In this document: positions 35,544 to 43,448 of the stretch, piece by piece
Layout: each line of letters opens with the position of its first letter
Numbering within the stretch: position 1 is the first letter of the stretch
NCBI RefSeq assembly: GCF_024273235.1
Contig: NZ_JANBVH010000033.1
Location: 1 to 51,433, forward strand
Reading direction: 5' to 3'
From: Sphingomonas faeni
GTDB taxonomy: Bacteria > Pseudomonadota > Alphaproteobacteria > Sphingomonadales > Sphingomonadaceae
Length of the DNA: 51,433 nt
Made by a program: the position numbers and the translations under genes
The notes under the pieces: model-generated
Seen by the model: only the letters and a program-made list of their open reading frames with translations
What the model was told of the DNA's origin: nothing
Database searches by the model: none

Positions 35544-38426
35544 ATGATGAAGGCTTTCGGTTTCGGCCTGCTGCTGGCTGGCAGCGCACTTACCCCGGCA
35601 CTTGCGCAGGCGCAGGTCGCCAAGGGCGGTTTTGAGAAGATCGCGGGCGGGATCGGCGTTGTGCCGTCGAGCGGTCCGGCGGGTTGGGTCGAGGTGACGG
35701 TGCATGGTGACGGGATCATCCATGTCGTCGCCAGCCCGACGCGCACGACGACTGCGCCGAGCCTGATGGTCCCGACGCCGCCGATCGCGGGTCAGTACAC
35801 GGTTACCCAGGAGGGCAAGCGCGTGCTGGTCGCGACCGCGCGCGATACTGCTGAGGTCGACCTGAAGACCGGTCGCGTCCGCTTTCTCGACGCCGCTGGA
35901 AAGGTCGTGCTCGATCAGGCGGCCAACCCCGCATTCTTTCCTACCAGCGCGGACGGCAAGCCGTTCGTCGTCGCGTCGCAGCAGTTCAACCGCGGCACGG
36001 ACGAGGGGCTGTACGGCCTCGGCCAGCACCAGAACGCGCAGATGGATTACAACGGCGAGGACGTCGAACTCGCGCAGCACAACATGGACATCGCCGTCCC
36101 GTTTGTGGTCTCGACGCGCAACTACGGCCTGTTGTGGGATAACGACGGCATCACCCGCTTCGGCAACCCGCGGCCCTATGCGCTGGTTGGCACCGATGGC
36201 CTGAAGGTGACGAGCGGCGGCAAGCCGGGCTTCACCGCGCAATATTATCTCGGCGATCGGCTTGCGGTGACGCAGCAGGAAGCGTCGATCAACTACCAGT
36301 ATATTAAGGATCAGGCGAAGTGGCCCGCCGTCGCCAAGGCGCAGACGGTCGCCGCGACTGGCGGCCAGAACACCGCGGGCAATGCGGTCGAGACGCAGAA
36401 GGTCGTGTGGACCGGCGACGTGACGCCCGACGTCAGCGGCGTGCACAAGTTCCAGCTCTACGGCTCGAGCTATTTCAAGGTGTTCGCGGACGGCAAGGAA
36501 GTGCTGAACCGCTGGCGCCAGAACTGGAACCCCTGGTACGCGAACTTCGACCTGCCGATGACCAAGGGCAAGCGCGTCGCGGTGCGGATCGAATGGGAGC
36601 CGAACGCGGGGTATATCGCGCTGCTCCACAACAATCCGCTCGCCGCGCCCGATCGCCATTCGGTGTGGTTCACCAGCGATGTCGCGAAGTCGGTCAACTA
36701 TTGGTACGTGCCCGGCAAGAACATGGACGAGGTCATCGCGGGCTATCGCAGCCTAACCGGCAAGGCCGTGATGATGCCGAAATGGGCGTACGGCTTCTGG
36801 CAGTCGCGCCAGCGCTACAATACGCAGGACGAGGTCGTCGACGTCGTCAAGAAATACCGCGATCTGAAGATCCCGCTCGATAACATCGTCCAGGACTGGT
36901 TCTACTGGCCCGAGAATGCTTGGGGCAGCCACCAGTTCGACAAGGCCCGCTTCCCCGAGCCGCAGAAGATGATCGACAAGATCCACGACATGAACGCGCG
37001 CTTCATGATCTCGGTCTGGCCGAAATTCTATCCGACGACCGAGAACTACAAGGAACTGGCGGCGAAGGGCTACACCTATCGCGGCAACCTCGATTACGGG
37101 AACAAGGATTGGGTCGGGCCGGGCTATCTGAATACCGATTACGATCCCTATGCGCCCGAGGCGCGGACCATCTACTGGCGCCAGATCAAGGACAGCCTCG
37201 CGAAGATCGGCACCGACGCATGGTGGCTCGATGCGAGCGAGCCCGACATTCATTCGAACCTGTCGATCCCCGAGCGGATCGCGACGATGGGCCCGACCGC
37301 CGCGGGACCGGCGGCGCAGTATTTCAACAGCTATCCGCTGGTCCATGTCGGCGCGGTCTATGACGGCTGGCGGCAGTATAAGCCCGACGTGCGGCCCTTC
37401 ATCCTGACGCGCTCGGGGTTCGGCGGGTTGCAGCGCGAGGGTGCCGCGGTGTGGTCCGGCGACGTGGCGAGCCGCTGGTACGATCTGCGCGCGCAGATCT
37501 CGGCGGGCGTCAACATTTCGATGTCGGGCATCCCCAACTGGACGCACGACATCGGCGGGTTCGCGCTGGAGGATCGCTATGCGAGCAAGACGCCGACCGC
37601 GGCGAACCTCGACGAGTGGCGCGAGCTGAACCTGCGTTGGTTCCAGTTCGGTGCGTTCAGCCCGCTGTTCCGCAGCCACGGCGAGAGCCCCTACCGCGAG
37701 ATCTACGAGATTTCGCCTGAGGGGTCGCCGATGCGCGACTCGATGGTCTGGTACGACCAGCTTCGCTACCGCCTGATGCCGTATATCTACACGGTCGCCG
37801 CGGACACGTGGTTCAAGGACGGCAGCATCATGCGTGGGCTCGTGATGGATTATCCGAGCGACGTGCAGGCGCGGAAGGTGGACGACGAATATCTGTTCGG
37901 CAACAGCTTCCTCGTCGCGCCGATCACCGAATATCGCGCGCGGTCTCGCTCGGTGTACCTGCCCGGCGCGACGGTCTGGTACGACTTCAACACAGGGCAG
38001 GCGTATCGCGGGGGTCAAAGTGTCACGGTCGCCGCGCCTTACGAGCGGATGCCGCTGTTCGTGAAGGCGGGCGCGATCGTGCCGATGGGCCCGGTCACGC
38101 AATATGTCGACCAGAAGCCCGACGCACCGCTGACGCTGGCGGTGTATCCGGGCGCGAACGGCAGCTTCGGGCTGTATGAGGATGACGGCACCAGCGAGCA
38201 GTATCGCGGCGGCGCGTACAGCCGGATTCCGGTGACGTATGACGATGCGACGGGCGTGGTGACGCTCGGCGCGCGTGAAGGGCAGGGGTACAAGGCCATG
38301 CCCGTGAGCCGGACGGTGCGGGTGAAGTGGATGGCCGCGGGGCGTCCGCTCGATCTGGACGGGGCGGGGGATGCGACGGTGACGTATCGCGGCGCTGCGG
38401 TGGAGGTTAAACGGCCGGTTCGGTGA
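35544..38426 (+). CDS. Secreted GH31 alpha-xylosidase with PA14 insert
   Basis: A 960-aa exported glycosidase with signal peptide ending ALAQA. A PA14 domain is inserted at about residues 285-375 (VWTGDVTPDVSGVHKFQLYG, then AVRIEWEPNAGYIALLH), as in Cellvibrio Xyl31A. The GH31 barrel carries the nucleophile in WWLDASEPDIH (about 562) and the acid/base in VWSGDVASRW (about 638). It should remove xylose from the non-reducing end of xyloglucan oligosaccharides, feeding the oxidative xylose pathway next door. AAAGGG at 35532-35537 favours ATG 35544 over 35538. A GH31 alpha-glucosidase is the alternative, but the neighbourhood favours alpha-xylosidase. Confidence 0.9.
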   Translation: MMKAFGFGLLLAGSALTPALAQAQVAKGGFEKIAGGIGVVPSSGPAGWVEVTVHGDGIIHVVASPTRTTTAPSLMVPTPPIAGQYTVTQEGKRVLVATARDTAEVDLKTGRVRFLDAAGKVVLDQAANPAFFPTSADGKPFVVASQQFNRGTDEGLYGLGQHQNAQMDYNGEDVELAQHNMDIAVPFVVSTRNYGLLWDNDGITRFGNPRPYALVGTDGLKVTSGGKPGFTAQYYLGDRLAVTQQEASINYQYIKDQAKWPAVAKAQTVAATGGQNTAGNAVETQKVVWTGDVTPDVSGVHKFQLYGSSYFKVFADGKEVLNRWRQNWNPWYANFDLPMTKGKRVAVRIEWEPNAGYIALLHNNPLAAPDRHSVWFTSDVAKSVNYWYVPGKNMDEVIAGYRSLTGKAVMMPKWAYGFWQSRQRYNTQDEVVDVVKKYRDLKIPLDNIVQDWFYWPENAWGSHQFDKARFPEPQKMIDKIHDMNARFMISVWPKFYPTTENYKELAAKGYTYRGNLDYGNKDWVGPGYLNTDYDPYAPEARTIYWRQIKDSLAKIGTDAWWLDASEPDIHSNLSIPERIATMGPTAAGPAAQYFNSYPLVHVGAVYDGWRQYKPDVRPFILTRSGFGGLQREGAAVWSGDVASRWYDLRAQISAGVNISMSGIPNWTHDIGGFALEDRYASKTPTAANLDEWRELNLRWFQFGAFSPLFRSHGESPYREIYEISPEGSPMRDSMVWYDQLRYRLMPYIYTVAADTWFKDGSIMRGLVMDYPSDVQARKVDDEYLFGNSFLVAPITEYRARSRSVYLPGATVWYDFNTGQAYRGGQSVTVAAPYERMPLFVKAGAIVPMGPVTQYVDQKPDAPLTLAVYPGANGSFGLYEDDGTSEQYRGGAYSRIPVTYDDATGVVTLGAREGQGYKAMPVSRTVRVKWMAAGRPLDLDGAGDATVTYRGAAVEVKRPVR

Positions 38427-38507
38427 GGTGAGGGGGTGTTGCCGAGTTTCGACGTCGAACAGCGATAGCGCGTATCCCCCTTCTCTCGTCACCTGTCACC
38501 CTTCTCC

Positions 38508-38591
38508 CGTCACCCCAGCGAAAGCTGGGGTATCCCGCTTGGCGGACGCGACGGATGCCATGGGAAGATCCCAGCTTTCGCTGGGATGACG
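38508..38591. repeat. Palindromic element P4, copy 2
   Basis: CGTCACCCCAGCGAAAGCTG at the left, CCCAGCTTTCGCTGGGATGA at the right. The spacer contains TTGGCGGACGCGACGGATG, which reappears almost unchanged in the composite element that follows. Confidence 0.88.
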
Positions 38592-38623
38592 GGCTCTGGG
38601 CGTTGGAGCCTATCCACAAGCAA

Positions 38624-38703
38624 ACCACCCCGGCGAAGGCCGGGGCCCAATTGGCGGACGCTGCGGATGACATGCGAAGATCCCAGCTTTCGCTGGGATG
38701 CCG
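38624..38703. repeat. Composite of P3 left arm and P4 spacer plus right arm
   Basis: The unit begins with the P3 arm (ACCACCCCGGCGAAGGCCGG, then GGCCCAATTGG) but continues with the P4 spacer (GCGGACGCTGCGGATGACAT) and the P4 right arm (CCCAGCTTTCGCTGGGATG). The switch occurs at or near the shared TTGG(CGGACGC) sequence, so it looks like a recombination product of two element families. Confidence 0.8.
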
Positions 38704-38735
38704 GTCTTTGGATGTTAAACCCTATCCAGAAGCAC

Positions 38736-38843
38736 GCCACCCCGGCGGAGGCCGGGGCCCAAGTGGAGAGGTTGCAGTAACGAAGCACTGCGCGCCGTTA
38801 TAATTGTCCCCCAATTGGGCCCCGGCCTTCGCCGGGGTGGTGT
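38736..38843. repeat. Palindromic element P3, copy 3
   Basis: GCCACCCCGGCGGAGGCCGG on the left, GGCCTTCGCCGGGGTGGTG on the right. The inner sequence (TTGCAGTAACGAAG, CCGTTATAATTGTCC) resembles the spacer of copy 1 at 21193, evidence that the whole unit moves or is copied. Confidence 0.88.
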
Positions 38844-38914
38844 CTTCTTCCCATGGTGCGTCTTCAAGGTGATGCACCCTTGAGGTGGCACGTCCTTGAG
38901 AGGCGGCGGCGGCC

Positions 38915-40543
38915 CTAGACCAACCCACGCCCCTCGATCTTCAGTACCGGCACGAACCCCCCGCGCGTATTCGTCGGCATCGTCACGTGCAGGCCCTTGG
39001 CATCCTGCCGGTGTGCGAGCACGCCGCCACCGAGCAAGGTAACCCGCTCCACCACACCGCCATTCACCGTCCGCGTCAGCGAGCCGATCGTGGCTGTACC
39101 CTCCGGCCAGCCTAAAAACACCGCGTAGAGCGCGCCCATGTTCGTGGTGAACCGGATATCGCGCGGCGTAAACGGCTTCACCGTCTCGTTCTGCATGCCC
39201 GTTGGCAGGATCGTCGGCCCCTCGCCATAGCGCCGCCATGGCCGCGAGCCGAAGATCGCCTCGCCGTTGATCGCCACCCAATCGGTCATGCCGTCGAGGA
39301 TATGCTCGACCTCGCTGTCGATCGACCCGTCGCCGGGCTGCGGCACCGACAGCAACAGATTGCCGTTCTTCGACACCACGTCGGCAAGCCGCTGGATCAC
39401 CTCCGGTGCGCTCTTGTAGCTTTTGTCACGGAGGCGGGCGACATTGTAGAACCAGTCGCCGAGGCACGTGTCGGTCTGCCACGGCTCGTCCCAGATATGA
39501 TCGGTGAAGCCGCGCTCGACGTCCTCGACCAGTCCGTAGCGATGCCCGGGCTGGATCTTCTTCGCGGTCAGCACGACGTCGATCCTGCCGTGCCACGCGA
39601 TCGAACGGTTATAGTAGTCCGCGACCGCCTCGAGCCCCACCGGCCCGAACGGCAACTCGTAATCGTCGAAATAGACGAGGTCCGGCTTGTACTTGTCGAT
39701 CAGGTCGGTCTGGCGCAGCAGCCATTTCGAGACATAGGATGGATCGTTGGGCGGGCCGGTCTCGACCCATTCGCCGTCGTGCGCCTCGTGCCATTTGCCC
39801 ATCGCCGCCACCGTGTCGATGCCGTCGGGCGCGACGATATGCGCGCCCGTATACAGCTCCTGCGGATCGAGGCCGTCCCACCATTTGCCCTTGCCGTCGG
39901 CCTGGCGCAGCGTTGCCGCATCGTAGCGGACGCCCTTCAGCGGGCCTTCGGGATCATAGCCGTAGCCGGTCTGGTACCAGTGCCACGCATGCGCGGCATG
40001 GTTCGACACGCCGAACTTCAATCCCGCCTTTCGTGCGGCCTTCTCCCAGATGCCGACGACATCCTTCTTCGGGCCGACCCGGAGCGAGTTCCACGCATGA
40101 TAGCGGCTGTCGTAGCAGTCGAGATTGTCGTGATGGCAGGCGAGCGCCATGAAGTATTTCGCGCCTGCCTTCTTGTAGCGCTCGATCAGTGCGTCGGGAT
40201 CCCAGCGGTCCGCGGTCCAGCGGTTCTGAATATCCATCATGCCGGTCTTCGACGGATGACCGTAGGTCTTCAGGTGGTGTTCGTACATCGGATGGCCCTG
40301 CATATACAGGAACCGCCCGTACCAGTCGCCTTGCTCGGGCACCGATTGCGGGCCCCAATGCGACCACAGCCCGAGTTTCGCATCGCGGAACCAGTCGGGG
40401 TAGCGATAGCTGTTCACCAGCGAAGGCCAGGTCGGCTTCACCGGGCCGGCAGCGAGACCCATCGGACTCTGCGCCACCGCACCGCGCGCCGCGCCGAGCG
40501 CTGCCATGCCGGCGAGAACCGACCGCCTGTTGAGATCGATCAT
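38915..40543 (-). CDS. Secreted GH29 alpha-L-fucosidase
   Basis: A 542-aa exported glycosidase. The N terminus NRRSVLAGMAALGAA has a twin-arginine-like pattern followed by a signal region ending AVAQ. The GH29 barrel is clear from WFRDAKLGLWSHWGPQSVPE near the start, GAKYFMALACHHDN and the nucleophile in LVYFDDYELPFG (about 291). The C-terminal third is beta-rich (DIRFTTNMGALYAVFLGWPE). GGAAAGG precedes the ATG. It probably removes terminal fucose from plant xyloglucan side chains; it overlaps the upstream SGNH esterase gene by four bases. The substrate is inferred from context, since GH29 members act on many fucosides. Confidence 0.88.
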   Translation of the reverse strand: MIDLNRRSVLAGMAALGAARGAVAQSPMGLAAGPVKPTWPSLVNSYRYPDWFRDAKLGLWSHWGPQSVPEQGDWYGRFLYMQGHPMYEHHLKTYGHPSKTGMMDIQNRWTADRWDPDALIERYKKAGAKYFMALACHHDNLDCYDSRYHAWNSLRVGPKKDVVGIWEKAARKAGLKFGVSNHAAHAWHWYQTGYGYDPEGPLKGVRYDAATLRQADGKGKWWDGLDPQELYTGAHIVAPDGIDTVAAMGKWHEAHDGEWVETGPPNDPSYVSKWLLRQTDLIDKYKPDLVYFDDYELPFGPVGLEAVADYYNRSIAWHGRIDVVLTAKKIQPGHRYGLVEDVERGFTDHIWDEPWQTDTCLGDWFYNVARLRDKSYKSAPEVIQRLADVVSKNGNLLLSVPQPGDGSIDSEVEHILDGMTDWVAINGEAIFGSRPWRRYGEGPTILPTGMQNETVKPFTPRDIRFTTNMGALYAVFLGWPEGTATIGSLTRTVNGGVVERVTLLGGGVLAHRQDAKGLHVTMPTNTRGGFVPVLKIEGRGLV

Positions 40544-41373
40544 CGCACCTTTCCCCGCTGGCTACCGAGGGTCTTGGCGATCGCGGCGAGGGCGAGCGGC
40601 TTCATCACCGCATAGCCTTGCGGGGTCGGGTGGACGCCGTCGCTGGCATAGCCCGGCTTCATTCCACCGTCCGGCCCGGAGAGTGCGGCATGATAGTCGA
40701 CATAGGTGAAGCCGTTCTTCGCCGCATAGCCGCGCAGCCAGGTGTTGAACGCTACGATCTGGGGCGCCGGCTTCATCGCCGGGCTCCACGGAAACGCGGC
40801 GGCGGGGGGCGTCGAGGCGAGGATCACCTTGATCCCGTGCGCGCGTGCCAGTTCGGCCATCGTCTCGATATTGCCCTGGACCGTCTCGATCGTCGCCGCG
40901 CCGGTGTTGCCCGCAATGTCGTTGGTGGCCGCCATGATGTGGACCGCACGGGGCTTCAGCGCGATCACGTCGGCGCGGAAGCGGACCAGCATCTGCGGGG
41001 TGGTCTGTCCGCTGATCCCGCGATCGACGAGCCCGTGGGTGAACAGCGCGGCGTCGGCGCCGATCCAGTTATCGGTGATCGAATCACCCATGAACACGAC
41101 GCGGACGGTCTCGCCCGCGGCCATCAGCGCGGCGTTCTGGGCCGCGTACCGGCACAACTGGCCGAAATCGCGGGTGAGCATGTGCAGCTTCCAAGCCTCC
41201 CACTCCGTGCCGTTGGCCGGCTTCGGGTGAGTCGGGCACGGGTCTGCAACGATGCCGACCGGGTCGGATGCGTAAGGATCGCCGGGCGCGCTGGTTTGCG
41301 CAACGGCCGCCTGCGGCGCCGCTCCGGCGAACGCGAGTGCGCATAGCGCGGCTGGAATTCCGGTCTTGATCAT
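40540..41373 (-). CDS. Secreted SGNH/GDSL hydrolase, probable carbohydrate acetylesterase
   Basis: A 277-aa exported esterase with signal peptide ending AAVAQ. The SGNH blocks are FMGDSITDNWIG (Ser nucleophile), GISGQTTPQML (Gly), AATNDIAGNTG (Asn) and SDGVHPTPQGY (Asp/His). This set is typical of GDSL lipase-like acetylesterases acting on sugars. The four-base overlap with the fucosidase and the position in the xyloglucan island suggest deacetylation of xyloglucan or hemicellulose side chains. An operator candidate (41447-41460) lies about 75 bases upstream of the start. Confidence 0.87.
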   Translation of the reverse strand: MIKTGIPAALCALAFAGAAPQAAVAQTSAPGDPYASDPVGIVADPCPTHPKPANGTEWEAWKLHMLTRDFGQLCRYAAQNAALMAAGETVRVVFMGDSITDNWIGADAALFTHGLVDRGISGQTTPQMLVRFRADVIALKPRAVHIMAATNDIAGNTGAATIETVQGNIETMAELARAHGIKVILASTPPAAAFPWSPAMKPAPQIVAFNTWLRGYAAKNGFTYVDYHAALSGPDGGMKPGYASDGVHPTPQGYAVMKPLALAAIAKTLGSQRGKVR

Positions 41374-41446
41374 GTCTGGCTGGTCCGCGCTGGATGGATT
41401 GTCTGATAATTGGCAGCGTAACCGACAATGAAACGTCTTGGCAAAG

Positions 41447-41460
41447 CGTTACCGCTATCG
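41447..41460. promoter_or_regulatory. LacI-type operator candidate O4 upstream of the esterase-fucosidase pair
   Basis: CGTTACCGCTATCG; the reverse complement CGATAGCGGTAACG agrees with O3 at 11 of 14 positions and with the shared TA-CG core of O1 and O2. It is placed 74 bases upstream of the - strand esterase start, a normal promoter distance. A weaker relative, TGGCAGCGTAACCG, lies at 41411-41424. Confidence 0.5.
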
Positions 41461-41535
41461 CGCAGCATCGCAGGGGTTGCCGTGGGCGGGTATTTTTCGG
41501 TGACGGCCGGTGGAAAACGCCGTCGAACAAGCGGT

Positions 41536-41612
41536 TGGCGCGCCCGGAGGGGTTCGAACCCCCGACCGAGGAGGTAGAAGCTCCTTGCTCTATCCAGCTG
41601 AGCTACGGGCGC
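41536..41612 (-). tRNA. tRNA-Arg (anticodon UCU)
   Basis: On the - strand a complete cloverleaf is seen: acceptor GCGCCCG/CGGGCGC, D arm GCTC-AGCTGGATA-GAGC, anticodon stem AGGAG/CTCCT with loop CTTCTAC (anticodon TCT), T arm GGGGG-TTCGAAC-CCCTC, discriminator G and encoded CCA. It is 77 bases long. It reads AGA codons, which are rare in this GC-rich genome. No integrase or attachment-site duplicate is visible next to it. Confidence 0.96.
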
Positions 41613-41673
41613 GCGCTGCGGCGACGACTAGCGCGGATTGTGCGGGCTTGGAACCTCGATCATAACCGGCCGC

Positions 41674-42429
41674 ATGGATATTGATGGGAATGGCGAGCGG
41701 GGGCTCGAACCGGTAGCGGCGAACGCGGTCAGCGGCGGGCATTTCCGCTATTACGACTTCGTGATGGCAGCGTTCGTGACGATCCTGCTGCTGTCGAACG
41801 TGATCGGCGCGGGCAAGCGGGCGGTAATCGACCTGCCGTTCATCGGCGCGTGGCCGTTCGGGGCGGGCATCCTGTTCTTCCCCGTCAGCTATGTGATCGG
41901 CGACGTCCTGACCGAGGTCTACGGGTACGCACGCGCCCGCCGCTGCATCTGGGCGGGGTTCGGGGCGATGCTGTTCATGGTGTTCATGTCGGCGGTCGTC
42001 GTCGCGTTGCCGCCCGACACGGGGTGGACCGGGCAGGCGGCGTATGAATCGGTGTTCGGGCAGGTGCCGCGGATCGTGTTTGCGTCGATCTGTGCGTTCT
42101 GGGTGGGGGAGTTCGCGAACAGCTTCGTGCTCGCGCGGATGAAGATCTGGACGCAGGGGCGGATGCTGTGGACGCGGACGATCGGCAGCACGGTAGTGGG
42201 ACAGGCGTTCGACAGCCTGATCTTCTATCCGCTCGCGTTTTACGGCGCGCCCGACTGGCCGGTGGAGGCGATGCTGATGGTGATGGTCAGCCAGTTTTTG
42301 CTGAAGGTGTCTTGGGAGGTGTTGCTGACGCCGCTGACGTATGTGGTGGTGGGGTGGCTGAAGCGTCGCGAGGGTGTGGATGTCTACGACCGGGGGACGG
42401 ACTTTTCGCCGTTCCGGACGCGGGTTTAG
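41674..42429 (+). CDS. yhhQ: Queuosine precursor transporter (YhhQ family)
   Basis: A 251-aa inner-membrane protein with about six hydrophobic helices. FRYYDFVMAAFVTILLLSNV near the N terminus, the FPVSYVIGDVLTEVYGYARA block and WTRTIGSTVVGQAFDSLIFY are the conserved features of the COG1738/YhhQ family, which imports queuine precursors such as preQ0/preQ1 for tRNA modification. ATG 41674 (MDIDGNGERG) is preferred over an upstream TTG at 41638. It is a stand-alone gene beside a tRNA, facing the purine operon. Confidence 0.92.
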   Translation: MDIDGNGERGLEPVAANAVSGGHFRYYDFVMAAFVTILLLSNVIGAGKRAVIDLPFIGAWPFGAGILFFPVSYVIGDVLTEVYGYARARRCIWAGFGAMLFMVFMSAVVVALPPDTGWTGQAAYESVFGQVPRIVFASICAFWVGEFANSFVLARMKIWTQGRMLWTRTIGSTVVGQAFDSLIFYPLAFYGAPDWPVEAMLMVMVSQFLLKVSWEVLLTPLTYVVVGWLKRREGVDVYDRGTDFSPFRTRV

Positions 42430-42466
42430 ATCCGCACGCGGGTGTAGAAGCGCGACCGCCCCCTCC

Positions 42467-42543
42467 GTTCTCCCGTGGACGCGGGAGCCCAGGGTTCCAA
42501 ATGTTGTGGATGGTATCCTGGGCCCCCGCTTTCGCGGGGGAAC
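42467..42543. repeat. Palindromic element P5, copy 3
   Basis: GTTCTCCCGTGGACGCGGGA on the left, CCCCCGCTTTCGCGGGGGAA on the right, with CCCAGG and CCTGGG inward of them. It sits between the convergent yhhQ and purQ ends and closely matches the copy at 17851-17928. Confidence 0.87.
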
Positions 42544-42552
42544 CGGTAGTGG

Positions 42553-43221
42553 TCAGGCGCTGACGGCTTCGAACAAACCCTCGAACAGCCGGCGGCCGTC
42601 GGTGCCGCCGTGCGCCGCTTCGATACGACGCTCCGGATGTGGCATCATGCCGAGCACGTTGCCCTTGTCGCTCAGCAACCCGGCGATGTTGCGCGCCGAG
42701 CCGTTGACGCTTTCGGCGTAGCGGAATGCGACACGGCTTTCGCCTTCGAGGCGGTCGAGCGTCTCGGTGTCGGCGAAGTAGTTGCCGTCGTGGTGCGCGA
42801 CCGGGAACGAGACCCGCTCGCCTGCCGTATAGCCCGAGGTGAAGGTCGAGCTTGCGGTCTCGACCGTCAGCGCCACGTCGCGGCAGACGAAGTTCAGTCC
42901 CTCGTTGCGCATCAGCGCGCCGGGGAGGAGCCCCGCTTCGGTCAGGACCTGGAAACCGTTGCAGATGCCGAGCACGGGCAGGCCCTTGCCCGCCTGCTCG
43001 ACGACCGCGCGCATGATCGGCGAGCGTGCGGCGATCGCGCCCGAGCGGAGGTAATCGCCGTAGGAGAACCCACCGGGGACCGCGACCAGGCCGACATCCG
43101 CGGGCAAGTCCGCATCGCCATGCCAGACCATCAACGGCTTGACGCCGGTCACCGCCTCCAGCGCGACGGCGATGTCGCGGTCGCAGTTGGAGCCGGGAAA
43201 GACGATGACCGCGGTTTTCAT
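42553..43221 (-). CDS. purQ: Phosphoribosylformylglycinamidine synthase subunit PurQ
   Basis: A 222-aa class I glutamine amidotransferase subunit that supplies ammonia to the FGAM synthase complex (PurL, PurQ, PurS) in step four of purine synthesis. FPGSNCDRD begins the protein, the nucleophilic Cys is in GICNGFQVLTEAG, and the catalytic His/Glu are in MMPHPERR. It starts at ATG 43221, overlapping the purS stop by four bases. The frame is open far upstream, but only as a shadow of purS and purC. purL is not in this window. Confidence 0.97.
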   Translation of the reverse strand: MKTAVIVFPGSNCDRDIAVALEAVTGVKPLMVWHGDADLPADVGLVAVPGGFSYGDYLRSGAIAARSPIMRAVVEQAGKGLPVLGICNGFQVLTEAGLLPGALMRNEGLNFVCRDVALTVETASSTFTSGYTAGERVSFPVAHHDGNYFADTETLDRLEGESRVAFRYAESVNGSARNIAGLLSDKGNVLGMMPHPERRIEAAHGGTDGRRLFEGLFEAVSA

Positions 43222-43448
43222 GCGCGCTCGACCCGGTAGTTCTCGATCACCGTGTTGGCGAGCAGCTTGCGGCACATGCCGTCGATGGTCGCGTCGTCGG
43301 TATCGTCGGCGACTTCCAGTTCGATCAGCTTGCCCTGGCGGACGTCCTGCACGCCCTCGAAGCCGAGGCTGCCGAGTGCGTGGTGGATCGCCCGGCCCTG
43401 CGGATCGAGTACGCCGGGCTTCAATGTCACGAAAACCTTGAGTTTCAT
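43218..43448 (-). CDS. purS: Phosphoribosylformylglycinamidine synthase subunit PurS
   Basis: A 76-aa small subunit of FGAM synthase. KVFVTLKPGVLDPQGRAIHH is the family signature, followed by ALGSLGFEGVQDVRQGK. It bridges PurL and PurQ and channels ammonia. It begins directly after the purC stop codon and overlaps purQ by four bases, so all three are one operon. Confidence 0.97.
   Translation of the reverse strand: MKLKVFVTLKPGVLDPQGRAIHHALGSLGFEGVQDVRQGKLIELEVADDTDDATIDGMCRKLLANTVIENYRVERA

Larger units (their letters stand above)
38427..38914. other. Repeat-dense gap between convergent glycosidase genes
   Basis: This 488-base stretch has no gene. It holds a P4 element, a P3/P4 composite and a full P3 element in a row, listed separately. 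The first 80 bases after the GH31 stop contain two short CGTCACC/TGTCACC motifs that look like broken ends of further P4 copies. Confidence 0.7.

Noticed and set aside
38508..38843. CRISPR-like cluster of repeats
   Set aside because: Units are palindromic, differ in family and length and have no regular unique spacers or cas genes.
41536..41612. tRNA-Arg as integration site of a genomic island
   Set aside because: No integrase, no duplicated tRNA end and ordinary housekeeping genes on the purine side.
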